Positions 54,875-63,381 of a DNA stretch of 64,000 bases are shown in pieces. The notes beneath the pieces are model-generated. The model made no database searches and was not told the DNA's origin. It saw only the letters and a list, made by a program, of their open reading frames with translations. The stretch comes from Pseudopedobacter beijingensis (GTDB lineage Bacteria; Bacteroidota; Bacteroidia; Sphingobacteriales; Sphingobacteriaceae): assembly GCF_042678145.1 (NCBI RefSeq), contig NZ_JBHUDG010000018.1, forward strand, positions 1-64,000, in the 5' to 3' direction. The position numbers were made by a program, and so were the translations under genes. Within the stretch, counting starts at the first letter, position 1. Every line of letters starts with the position of its first letter.

Positions 54875-55344
54875 AGAAACAGCAGGCTGACCTGCAAAGC
54901 AGAAACCGGATTGTACAGCTGGCCCGTAACGAAATTGGCGTACGGGAGCTTACGGGGAATAATGATGGTAAACGGGTGGCCGAATACCTGAAAGCGGTGG
55001 GCTTGCAGCAAGGATCGCCCTGGTGTGCCGCATTTGTAAGCTGGGTTTTCCGACAGGCTGGCTTTGCGCTGCCCCGTACGGCATGGTCTCCGGCTATGTT
55101 TAATGCTTCGGTAAATGTAAAGGAGGCACAAACGGCTGTGGTTTTCGGTATCTACTTTCCGGAGCTGAAAAGGGTCGCTCATGTAGGATTGGTGGAAAGG
55201 GTAGATGGCGACTGGCTGATGACTATTGAAGGCAATACCAATGTGACCGGATCACGGGAGGGCGATGGCGTATACCGTAAAAGAAGGCATCAAAAAACGA
55301 TTTACCGCTATGCCGATTGGGTAGGAAAGGAAGGCGGGTTATGA
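54793..55344 (+). CDS. CHAP-domain peptidoglycan hydrolase, endolysin-like (TIGR02594 type)
   Basis: 183 aa. The N-terminal hydrophobic segment MAATRILLGFFCLIAIYGHS is a signal peptide or signal-anchor, so export does not need a holin pore. The catalytic domain shows Cys78 in QGSPWCAAFVSWVFRQAG, His130 in KRVAHVGLVE and Glu146 in MTIEGNTN. It should cleave peptide bonds in peptidoglycan in the periplasm. The start overlaps the upstream gene by 82 nt, and its TGA overlaps the next ATG (ATGA). This tight packing is typical of lysis cassettes. Confidence 0.85.
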   Translation: MAATRILLGFFCLIAIYGHSLSGGYLLKKQQADLQSRNRIVQLARNEIGVRELTGNNDGKRVAEYLKAVGLQQGSPWCAAFVSWVFRQAGFALPRTAWSPAMFNASVNVKEAQTAVVFGIYFPELKRVAHVGLVERVDGDWLMTIEGNTNVTGSREGDGVYRKRRHQKTIYRYADWVGKEGGL

Positions 55345-55811
55345 ACGTCTTTAGCTATAGCGTTGCTATCCTGTTGCTGTTGGCCTGTTGCGCTCGTAAA
55401 TCTTCCCATTATCGATCTGTCAGCAAAGATTCTCTGGTTTTAAATGTGCAGACAAACTTACGGGACAGTAGCGCATTGTCAGAGATAAGCCGTGAATGGG
55501 ATCATGCTCATTCAGAGCTTTATCAGGTCTCCATTATCTCACAACAGCCCTTTCAGTGGTATCCGGATTCGGGTGTACGTTTGGATGGTGGACAGTTGGT
55601 GATTTCCAGATTGAAACAGAATAGGCAGAGGGAAAAAATGATGGATCAGAGGGAACAGCATTTGCTCAAAGGAGAAGAAAAGAGGGCAATAGAAAGGAAG
55701 CAAATTAAGCAAAAGGAGGTAAGGCAGGATAAGCGGGGGAATGGTTTTAAGTGGATTGTAGGAGGTGTGCTGATATTGTTGGGTTTGGGATGGTGGTGGG
55801 TGAGAAGGTGA
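55341..55811 (+). CDS. Lipoprotein with C-terminal membrane helix, u-spanin-like
   Basis: 156 aa. The N-terminus MNVFSYSVAILLLLACCARK has lipobox LLAC (Cys16). The middle holds a predicted coiled coil rich in Lys, Glu, Arg and Gln (~90-132). The last 20 residues form a membrane helix (WIVGGVLILLGLGWWWVRR). An outer-membrane lipid anchor and an inner-membrane C-terminal helix in one chain is the architecture of unimolecular spanins (such as phage T1 gp11), which fuse the two membranes in the last step of lysis. The ATG overlaps the endolysin-like stop. No sequence homology is claimed, only topology and context. Confidence 0.68.
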   Translation: MNVFSYSVAILLLLACCARKSSHYRSVSKDSLVLNVQTNLRDSSALSEISREWDHAHSELYQVSIISQQPFQWYPDSGVRLDGGQLVISRLKQNRQREKMMDQREQHLLKGEEKRAIERKQIKQKEVRQDKRGNGFKWIVGGVLILLGLGWWWVRR

Positions 55812-55878
55812 AGGGATTGGATTGGCATTCAAATATTGATTGATTTTTAATAATTCAATATTTAATTTGGATGATGAG

Positions 55879-55907
55879 AACGCTCTCCGGTTGGGGAGCG
55901 TTTTTGT
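55879..55907 (+). terminator. Intrinsic terminator of the lysis-like operon
   Basis: AACGCTCTCC (55879-55888), loop GGTT, GGGGAGCGTT (55893-55902, one G-T pair), then TTTGTTT. A classic intrinsic terminator 68 nt after the last stop; it separates the cassette from the defence genes. Confidence 0.88.
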
Positions 55908-55981
55908 TTATCTTTTTGTTGATTGAATGTATCTACATTCTTTTTATATTCGAACCTTACTTGTAAATAAGGATTATTAGA

Positions 55982-58690
55982 ATGAAAAAGTCTGAAATTC
56001 AACAGAATCTGCAACAGATAATAAATAATATAGATGAAGAAAATTTTATTTATAATTTTCTTTTGGCTTTTGGACTTTCTAAAACGACTATTACTAGACT
56101 AAAAAAGGGAGATTATAATTTATCGAATAAGGAAGGAGAGTTATTTTATAAAAGCAAAATCTTCTTTAAAATTGAAGAAACAGGTAACTTATTAAATAAA
56201 ATTGATGAGTTGTCAAAAAGCGACAAAGTTCTTAAACATCGTCCTCGCTTTATATTTTTAACTGACTTCAAAACTATAATTGCTACTGATACTAAGCTAA
56301 AAACAAATAAAGATTTTTCTTTTTCTGAACTTCCTAAATACATAGATTTCTTTTTACCTCTATCTGGTGCTGAAATTTATAGAGTTAGTACCGATAACAA
56401 AGCTGATAGAGAGGCTGCCTATAAATTAGGAGAATTATATGAGATATTAGTTACAGACAATCAGGATTGGATAGCAGAAGGGAGTCATCAACTTAATATC
56501 TTTCTTTCCAGATTGTTATTCTGCTTTTTTGCGGAAGATACGGGTATATTTAATCAAAAAAGTATTTTCATAGAGACATTGGTCAATAATACAAAAGAAG
56601 ATGGTTCTGATATAGATAAATTTCTAAATTTATTATTTAAAAAGCTAAATTCTGAAACTAACGACTTCCCTGATTATTTACAAAAGTTCCCTTATGTAAA
56701 TGGAGGATTATTTAAAGATTCTATTAAAAGTCCAAAATTCACGAAAAAGTCAAGAAATATTTTAGTTTCTTCAGGAGAATTAGATTGGAGCGAAATTAAC
56801 CCCGATATTTTTGGTTCAATGATTCAAGCAGTCGCAGATCCTATTGAACGTAGTGATTTGGGTATGCACTATACTTCTGTTCCAAATATTCTAAAATTAA
56901 TCAGACCATTGTTTTTAGATGAACTGGAGGAAGAATTCGAAAAGAATTTTGATAACTATAATGGTTTGAGAAAGTTAATAAATAGAATATCCAAAATTAA
57001 ATTCTTTGATCCTGCTTGTGGTAGTGGTAATTTTTTGATTATCACGTACAAAGAAATCCGAGCTTTCGAGATAAAAATAATTAAAAGACTTATTGACTTA
57101 ATTCCTCAAGGACAAACTATACCTATTTATTTTACTTCTATACAGCTTTCTCAATTTTATGGGATTGAGATTAAAGACTTTGCTCATGAAATGGCTATTT
57201 TATCTTTGTGGTTAGCAGAACATCAAATGAACCAAGTTTTTGAAACAGAACTGTTAGACTATGGACAAGTTAAACCAATTTTACCTTTAAAACAGGCAGG
57301 AAATATAATTTGTGGAAATGCAACGAGGATAAATTGGGAAATAGTCTGTTCAAAAAGTGGAGCAGATGAGATTTATATTATAGGTAATCCGCCTTACTAT
57401 GGGGCTAGAAAACAAGATAATAATCAAAAAGAGGATATCGAATTTAATTTTGGAAAAGGCAAAGGAAGTAATAATTTAGATTACATCTCTATATGGTTCT
57501 ATAAGGGAAGTAAATATATAGAGGGAATTAATGCAAGTTTAGCTTTTGTTTCTACTAATTCCATATGTCAAGGGGAACAGGTTTCGTTATTATGGCCTAA
57601 AATTTTTAAAATTAATGTAGAAATTTCATTTGCTTACTATTCTTATAAATGGACAAATAATGCAAAAGGAAATGCAGGGGTTACTGTAGTTATAATTGGG
57701 TTAACAAATAAGACAAGTAAACAGAAGTATCTTTATTTAGGTAATATTAAAAGAGAAGCAAAAAACATAAATGCATATTTGTTAGATTATAAGGATATTT
57801 ACGTTGTATCTAGGTTAAAACCGTTATCAAGGCTGCCAGAAATGAATTTTGGTAATATGGCTAATGACGGAGGTTATCTATTTTTAACTTCTGAAGAGAG
57901 AGAGGATTTAATTAAACAAAATCCTGAAACGTTAAAGTATATAAAAAAATTATATGGCTCATTAGAATTCATTAGGGGACTTGATAAATATTGCTTATGG
58001 ATAGAAGATAAAGATTTAGATTATGCATCGAGTATAAATTTTATTAAAAATAGAATTAAAGGAACTCAAAATTCTCGATTACAAAGTAAAAGAAAAGCGA
58101 CTAATAAATTAGCTGCAATTTCTCACAAATTTGCAGAGATTAGACATCAAAATTCAGAAGCTATCTTTATTCCAAGCGTCTCTTCTGAAAAAAGAAATTA
58201 TATTCCGTTAGGTTTTTTAAACAAGGATGATATAATTGTAGCTCCAAATTTAGCTATTTATGATGCACAGCCTTGGCTTTTTGGTGTTCTTCATTCTAAG
58301 ATGCACATGATTTGGGTTGATGCCATAGGTGGAAAGTTAGAGACACGATATAGATACTCAGCAAAATTATGCTATAACACTTTTCCTTTTCCAAATATTT
58401 CTGAAAAGCAAAAGGAAATTATTAACCAATATGTTTTTGCTATTTTGGATGAACGAGCTAAATATCAAGACAAAACTATTGCATGGATGTATAATCCAGA
58501 AACGATGCCTTTAAATCTTAAAAAAGTACATCAGGAATTGGATGAAGCTATAGAAAGAATTTATAGATTAGCTCCGTTTAATTCAGATGCAGAGCGTTTA
58601 GAATATCTTTTTAAACTCTATGAAGAGATGATAAAAAAGGATACCTTATTCGCTAAAGAAAAGAAGGTTAAGAAGAAGAAAATCCAGTAA
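55982..58690 (+). CDS. Class I DNA adenine methyltransferase, type IIL/MmeI-like without a nuclease motif
   Basis: 902 aa. N-terminal domain ~1-290 (KSKIFFKIEETGNLLNKIDE, RFIFLTDFKTIIATDTK), then the methyltransferase core: motif I FFDPACGSGNFLI (Asp343), motif IV IIGNPPYYGAR (NPPY 469-472). The C-terminal ~200 residues form a target-recognition and helical tail (YIPLGFLNKDDIIVAPNLAI, LCYNTFPFPNISEKQ). In MmeI-type enzymes the N-terminus holds a PD-(D/E)xK nuclease with a VEHKS-like motif; here the equivalent site reads KIEETG, so cleavage must come from another protein. It should modify host DNA in a restriction-like system. Helicase and GIY-YIG nuclease genes follow directly. AT-rich relative to upstream genes. 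Confidence 0.87.
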   Translation: MKKSEIQQNLQQIINNIDEENFIYNFLLAFGLSKTTITRLKKGDYNLSNKEGELFYKSKIFFKIEETGNLLNKIDELSKSDKVLKHRPRFIFLTDFKTIIATDTKLKTNKDFSFSELPKYIDFFLPLSGAEIYRVSTDNKADREAAYKLGELYEILVTDNQDWIAEGSHQLNIFLSRLLFCFFAEDTGIFNQKSIFIETLVNNTKEDGSDIDKFLNLLFKKLNSETNDFPDYLQKFPYVNGGLFKDSIKSPKFTKKSRNILVSSGELDWSEINPDIFGSMIQAVADPIERSDLGMHYTSVPNILKLIRPLFLDELEEEFEKNFDNYNGLRKLINRISKIKFFDPACGSGNFLIITYKEIRAFEIKIIKRLIDLIPQGQTIPIYFTSIQLSQFYGIEIKDFAHEMAILSLWLAEHQMNQVFETELLDYGQVKPILPLKQAGNIICGNATRINWEIVCSKSGADEIYIIGNPPYYGARKQDNNQKEDIEFNFGKGKGSNNLDYISIWFYKGSKYIEGINASLAFVSTNSICQGEQVSLLWPKIFKINVEISFAYYSYKWTNNAKGNAGVTVVIIGLTNKTSKQKYLYLGNIKREAKNINAYLLDYKDIYVVSRLKPLSRLPEMNFGNMANDGGYLFLTSEEREDLIKQNPETLKYIKKLYGSLEFIRGLDKYCLWIEDKDLDYASSINFIKNRIKGTQNSRLQSKRKATNKLAAISHKFAEIRHQNSEAIFIPSVSSEKRNYIPLGFLNKDDIIVAPNLAIYDAQPWLFGVLHSKMHMIWVDAIGGKLETRYRYSAKLCYNTFPFPNISEKQKEIINQYVFAILDERAKYQDKTIAWMYNPETMPLNLKKVHQELDEAIERIYRLAPFNSDAERLEYLFKLYEEMIKKDTLFAKEKKVKKKKIQ

Positions 58691-58708
58691 TTATCAAAAG
58701 TCAATAGA

Positions 58709-60700
58709 ATGCAGAATAGTGAATATATCAAACCTATAAACTTGGTTAGTGTCACTTATGCCCAAACAGGTAAAAGTAAGCAAACTAATGAACTTGGCAT
58801 GCGGGAAATGCAGGCAAAAGCTTATGAAGCCCGTACAGCTAAGTATTTGCTATTGAAAGCTCCACCAGCATCGGGTAAATCAAGAGCATTAATGTTTATT
58901 GCTTTGGATAAGTTGATAAATCAAGGTTTAAAAAAAGTTATAGTCGCCGTACCCGAACGCTCCATAGGTAACTCTTTTATCCCTACAGAATTAACCAAAT
59001 ATGGATTTTATTCTAATTGGGAGCCAAATCAAAAATATAATTTATGTACACCGGGAAGTGATACAAGCAAAGTAAAAGCGTTTCACCATTTTTTACAGAG
59101 TAGCGAACAAATATTAATTTGTACACATGCTACTTTACGTTTTGCTTTTGAAGGACTAAATGAAAAAGATTTAGATAATTGCTTGATAGCAATTGATGAG
59201 TTTCATCATGTATCTGCTGACGGAGACAATAAATTGGGTAATGTGATGCGTAATATCATGGAGAAATCAAGTGCACATATTGTTGCTATGACAGGTTCTT
59301 ATTTTCGAGGTGATAGCATTCCTGTATTATTGCCAGAAGATGAAAAAAAGTTTATAAAAGTGACCTACAACTATTATGACCAGTTAAATGGATATGAATA
59401 TTTAAAATCTCTGGGAATTGGATACCATTTCTATCAAGGGAGATATTATAAAGTCCAGCCAGAAAGAAAAATGTCTGCTTTGGAAGAGATTTTAGACGAA
59501 AATTTAAAAACTATTATACATATTCCAAGTGTTAATTCTGTTGAATCTTCAAAAGATAAATATGAAGAGGTAAATCATGTAATAGATTGTATAGGAGAAC
59601 TAGAGTATCAAGATTCCGAAACAGGAGTTATGTATGTGAAAAGTAAGCGTTCTGGTAGAATACTTAAAATTGCAGATTTAGTTAACGATAATCAAACAGA
59701 AAGGGATAAGATTGTTGCCTATTTAAGGGGAGTTAGTTCTCCGGATGATATAGATATGATTATTGCGTTAGGAATGGCAAAAGAAGGTTTCGATTGGCCG
59801 TTCTGTCAACATGCTCTAACAATTGGTTATCGTGGATCATTAACAGAAATTATTCAAATTATTGGTAGAGCAACCAGAGATAGTGATAATAAAACACATG
59901 CTCAGTTTACTAATCTTATTGCGCAACCTGATGCCGTAGATGACGAAGTTAAATTAGCAGTAAATAATATGCTGAAGGCTATTACGGCATCTTTACTTAT
60001 GGAGCAAGTTTTAGCTCCTAATTTTAAGTTTAAACCAATGGATTTTGACGATGATGGGGAAAAAAATGGAGATGAACATAATGAAAATACGATTAAAATA
60101 AGAGGATTTAAAGCGCCGACTTCACAAAGAGCAAAAGATATTATAGAAAGTGATTTAAATGATTTGAAGGCAAAAATATTACAAGATGATACTATGCTCA
60201 AAGCTTTACCGGGAAATATTGAACCGGAAGTGATAAATACTGTTTTAATACCAAAAATAATTAGAGAAGTTTACCCAGATTTAAGTGAAGAGGATGTAGA
60301 GGCAGTTAGACAATATGTAGTTATAGATTCTGTTATTAAAAATAGTACAGTTGAAGAACAGGGTTCAAAGAAATTTATAAGAATGGCAGGTAGCTTTGTG
60401 AATATTGATGATATTCATATAGATTTAATAGATACTATAAATCCATTCCAAAAAGCCTTTGAAATATTGTCAAAAAGTGTTACAACCTCTGTCTTAAAAA
60501 CGATTCAAGATACTATTAATGTAACTAAACTAGAGATTACGGAAGAAGAAGCTATTATACTTTGGCCAAAAATAAAAGATTGGGTACAAAGAACAGGTGA
60601 AAAGCCTAATATTCAATCATACGATCCTAAAGAGCAAAGAATGGCACAAGCTTTATTATTTTTACAAGACGCAAAGAGAAAAAGGGAACAAAATGGCTAA
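58709..60700 (+). CDS. Superfamily 2 DEAD/DEAH-type helicase of the methyltransferase module
   Basis: 663 aa. Walker A APPASGKS (51-58), motif II DEFHH (163-167), motif III region MTGSYFRGD, and motif VI QIIGRATRDS. An acidic C-terminal extension follows (PMDFDDDGEKNGDEHNE). It probably translocates on DNA to drive restriction or to remodel foreign DNA. It starts 18 nt after the methyltransferase stop, and its own stop overlaps the GIY-YIG gene start by 8 nt, so the three are one translational unit. Confidence 0.87.
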   Translation: MQNSEYIKPINLVSVTYAQTGKSKQTNELGMREMQAKAYEARTAKYLLLKAPPASGKSRALMFIALDKLINQGLKKVIVAVPERSIGNSFIPTELTKYGFYSNWEPNQKYNLCTPGSDTSKVKAFHHFLQSSEQILICTHATLRFAFEGLNEKDLDNCLIAIDEFHHVSADGDNKLGNVMRNIMEKSSAHIVAMTGSYFRGDSIPVLLPEDEKKFIKVTYNYYDQLNGYEYLKSLGIGYHFYQGRYYKVQPERKMSALEEILDENLKTIIHIPSVNSVESSKDKYEEVNHVIDCIGELEYQDSETGVMYVKSKRSGRILKIADLVNDNQTERDKIVAYLRGVSSPDDIDMIIALGMAKEGFDWPFCQHALTIGYRGSLTEIIQIIGRATRDSDNKTHAQFTNLIAQPDAVDDEVKLAVNNMLKAITASLLMEQVLAPNFKFKPMDFDDDGEKNGDEHNENTIKIRGFKAPTSQRAKDIIESDLNDLKAKILQDDTMLKALPGNIEPEVINTVLIPKIIREVYPDLSEEDVEAVRQYVVIDSVIKNSTVEEQGSKKFIRMAGSFVNIDDIHIDLIDTINPFQKAFEILSKSVTTSVLKTIQDTINVTKLEITEEEAIILWPKIKDWVQRTGEKPNIQSYDPKEQRMAQALLFLQDAKRKREQNG

Positions 60701-61889
60701 ATCTTTAGATGATATATTTAATGATGATGATTTTGGACTACTAGATTCAAAAGATAAAAAGTCATTTGTTAAGACAGATGAGGATAGACTTATAGATTCT
60801 TTTGAAGAAATAAATATATTTTATGAAAAGAATAATAGAGAGCCATCAACGAGTTCTATGTCTGAGTATGGAATTTATGCCAGACTAAAAGAAATTAGGA
60901 ATAATGAAGACAAGAAAATTATTCTTAAACCCTTTGACCGTTTCAATTTACTAGGGGAAGTAGAAATAAAAAATGAAAGCATAGAAGATATTTTTAATGA
61001 TGATTCTGGACTTTTAGAGATTGAAGGAGATATATCAATTTTTGATTTTAAACATACTCCAACAGAGTCAGATAGGGCTAAATCTGATTATATAGCACAA
61101 AGAAAGCGACTATCTGAAAGGGAATTTAAGAAATATGAAGCTATGTTTCAGCAGGTTCACAAAGAACTTAAAGAGGGTAAGAGAAAATTGCTTCCATTTA
61201 ATGATGCTGAAAAGAACTTAGTAGAAGGAAATTATTATTTAGTGGATGGACTTTTGGCTTATTTAGAAGTCTCTAATGCAGCAAAAGTATTCAAAGAAAA
61301 TAAATCTGGCGATAGAGTAAGATTAGAGGGTAGAACTGTGACTATATTTGAAAACGGAACAGTATCGAATCTTTTATTTAGATCTTTAGCGAAAGCAATT
61401 CAAAAGAATGGCAAGTTAGTTACTAATACAGATGGAGGCATCGAGGATGAACTGTTTAAAAATTCTTGGTTAGTATCAGAAGAAGACGTAAAGAGTGGAT
61501 GGATTTATATTTTAAAATCTAAATCTCAAAAGCCAGAGATTAAAGAAATTTCGAATCTTTTTAAACTGGGTTTTTCTACTGTTCCTGTTTTGGAAAGAAT
61601 TAAAAATGCATCAAAAGAAGCAACTTATTTATTTGATGATGTTGAAATAGTAGCAAGCTATAAATGTTACAATATCAATATGCAACAATTAGAAAATCTG
61701 CTTCATCGTTTTTTTGCAAAAACATGTTTAGATATAGATTTATTCGATAAAAAAGGAAAAAGGTATATTCCGAGAGAGTGGTTTGTAGTTCCTCTAGAAA
61801 TTATAAATGAAGCTATAGATTTAATGCTAAATAATACAATTATGAATTATAGATATGATTTAGCTAGAAGGAGGATTTGTTTGAAATAA
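60693..61889 (+). CDS. GIY-YIG nuclease family protein (T5orf172/MUG113-like C-terminus)
   Basis: 398 aa from ATG 60693, which overlaps the helicase stop (60698-60700). The N-terminal half is acidic, with two similar motifs (SLDDIFNDDDFGLLDSKDKK at the start and SIEDIFNDDSGLLEIEG about 95 residues later), perhaps partner-binding. The C-terminal nuclease domain has GWIYIL (269-274), FKLGFSTVPVLERIKNA with the catalytic Arg, and QLENLLHRFF with the catalytic Glu. YIPREWFVVP is typical of the T5orf172 group. It is the only obvious nuclease of the module. Confidence 0.85.
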   Translation: MAKSLDDIFNDDDFGLLDSKDKKSFVKTDEDRLIDSFEEINIFYEKNNREPSTSSMSEYGIYARLKEIRNNEDKKIILKPFDRFNLLGEVEIKNESIEDIFNDDSGLLEIEGDISIFDFKHTPTESDRAKSDYIAQRKRLSEREFKKYEAMFQQVHKELKEGKRKLLPFNDAEKNLVEGNYYLVDGLLAYLEVSNAAKVFKENKSGDRVRLEGRTVTIFENGTVSNLLFRSLAKAIQKNGKLVTNTDGGIEDELFKNSWLVSEEDVKSGWIYILKSKSQKPEIKEISNLFKLGFSTVPVLERIKNASKEATYLFDDVEIVASYKCYNINMQQLENLLHRFFAKTCLDIDLFDKKGKRYIPREWFVVPLEIINEAIDLMLNNTIMNYRYDLARRRICLK

Positions 61890-62001
61890 CATATTAACAG
61901 AATTGGCTAGTTTAGTTCTTGTGTATGTATTTTATAAATTAGTAATTTGTTGTTTTTATAGTTGTTTAGGTGTATTTTAATTTAATCAATTTTAAGTGTT
62001 A

Positions 62002-63381
62002 ATGAATAGAGATAGCATATTTATTAGTCATGCAACACCACAAGATAATGAGTTTTCTATTTGGCTTACATCACGATTAGAAATGTTAGGCTATAAAGTT
62101 TGGATAGACAAAGAAGGTTTATTAGGAGGTGAGAGATTTTGGGTTACTATACAGCAAGCAATTCAATCCTCAGCTAAGGTATTATTTGTTTATTCAAAAA
62201 ATATTGTTACAAATGAAGGGATTCTTAAACAAGGTATTGAAAATGAGATTGAATATGCAAAAAGCATAGCATTGCAGTTTCACATTCAAGACTATATTAT
62301 CCCCCTACATATAGATGATTCACCATATAATTTAGCTATAGGGCTTCCTAATATAAACCATATTCCTTTTAATAATAATTGGGCGGAAGGCCTAAAAATT
62401 TTAAAAAAGAAATTAGAGAAAGATAGCATTCCACAGATCTTTGATACTTCAAAATCTGTTATGGCAGAATGGTATGAAAATGAATATATTTCCAATTGTT
62501 CTATTATTCCCAAAACAGAGTTATTTTATACTTCGTGGTGGTCAGTATCAGATTTACCAAAGGAGTTTTATATGTATCAATTTTCGAATGAAGTACAGGC
62601 AAAAGCAATTAGGAACTCAAATCAAACTATTCCTGTAAGTCTTATGTCAAATGTCTTATCGACATTTGATGCAAAGTTGAGTTTTGTAGTTAATAGAGAC
62701 GATGAAAATATAGAGCTTAAACCAGTTCACACTTATATTTATTCTTTAAATGATATTTTATATGGGTTTGAGTCAGACAAATTTCCACAACATAGGGATG
62801 TAGAAAATCACTTTAAAAGATTACTTTATCGGGTGGTATCAAACTTTTTGATATATAAAGGACTGTGGAGAAACGAAATGTCTAATAAACGACTAGCATA
62901 CTTTCTACCTAAATATGAAAAAATTAAAAAGATAGATTTTACATATCCTTATAGCAATAGGAAAAAATCCAAATCTATCTTAGGCAAATTTGAAAGTATA
63001 GGTATGTGGCATTATGCCGTATCAATTCAACCCATGTTATTTCCATTTGTTGGGTTTTCTTTAAAATCTCATATTTTATTTACATCGGATGGATTTAAAA
63101 TTATTGATGATGATAAGAAACAACATTCTTATAGAAGAAAAAAAGGTAAGCGTTTCTTTAATGAAGAATGGAGAGATTTATTGTTGGCCTTTCTGCAAAG
63201 GCTAAAAGATGATAATGAGGAGATAAAGATTAAGGTGTCTCAAGAGGGTTTAGTTATGAAGATGAAAGAATGGCCTGAAATGTTTTGGAGTGAAGTAGGA
63301 TATAATGACCCGAACTCAAAGATGGATCTTGATAAAATAGAAGATTATTACGAAGAAATAACGGAAGAAAGTAATGATTGA
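62002..63381 (+). CDS. TIR-APAZ protein of a SPARTA system
   Basis: 459 aa from ATG 62002 (an in-frame GTG lies 6 nt upstream). The TIR domain (~1-130) starts DSIFISHATPQDNEF and has YKVWIDKEGLLGGE; the likely NADase Glu is in GIENEIEYA (Glu82). The C-terminal ~300 residues (FYTSWWSVSDLPKEFYMYQF onwards) correspond to the APAZ domain that replaces the N, L1 and PAZ parts of Argonaute and pairs with it. In SPARTA, target recognition by guide-loaded Ago triggers NAD depletion and cell death. Its stop overlaps the Ago start by 8 nt. Confidence 0.9.
   Translation: MNRDSIFISHATPQDNEFSIWLTSRLEMLGYKVWIDKEGLLGGERFWVTIQQAIQSSAKVLFVYSKNIVTNEGILKQGIENEIEYAKSIALQFHIQDYIIPLHIDDSPYNLAIGLPNINHIPFNNNWAEGLKILKKKLEKDSIPQIFDTSKSVMAEWYENEYISNCSIIPKTELFYTSWWSVSDLPKEFYMYQFSNEVQAKAIRNSNQTIPVSLMSNVLSTFDAKLSFVVNRDDENIELKPVHTYIYSLNDILYGFESDKFPQHRDVENHFKRLLYRVVSNFLIYKGLWRNEMSNKRLAYFLPKYEKIKKIDFTYPYSNRKKSKSILGKFESIGMWHYAVSIQPMLFPFVGFSLKSHILFTSDGFKIIDDDKKQHSYRRKKGKRFFNEEWRDLLLAFLQRLKDDNEEIKIKVSQEGLVMKMKEWPEMFWSEVGYNDPNSKMDLDKIEDYYEEITEESND

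Noticed and set aside
55539..55832. Two long minus-strand frames opposite the spanin-like gene
   Set aside because: Pro/Leu-rich shadow frames of the purine-rich coding strand; no start context.
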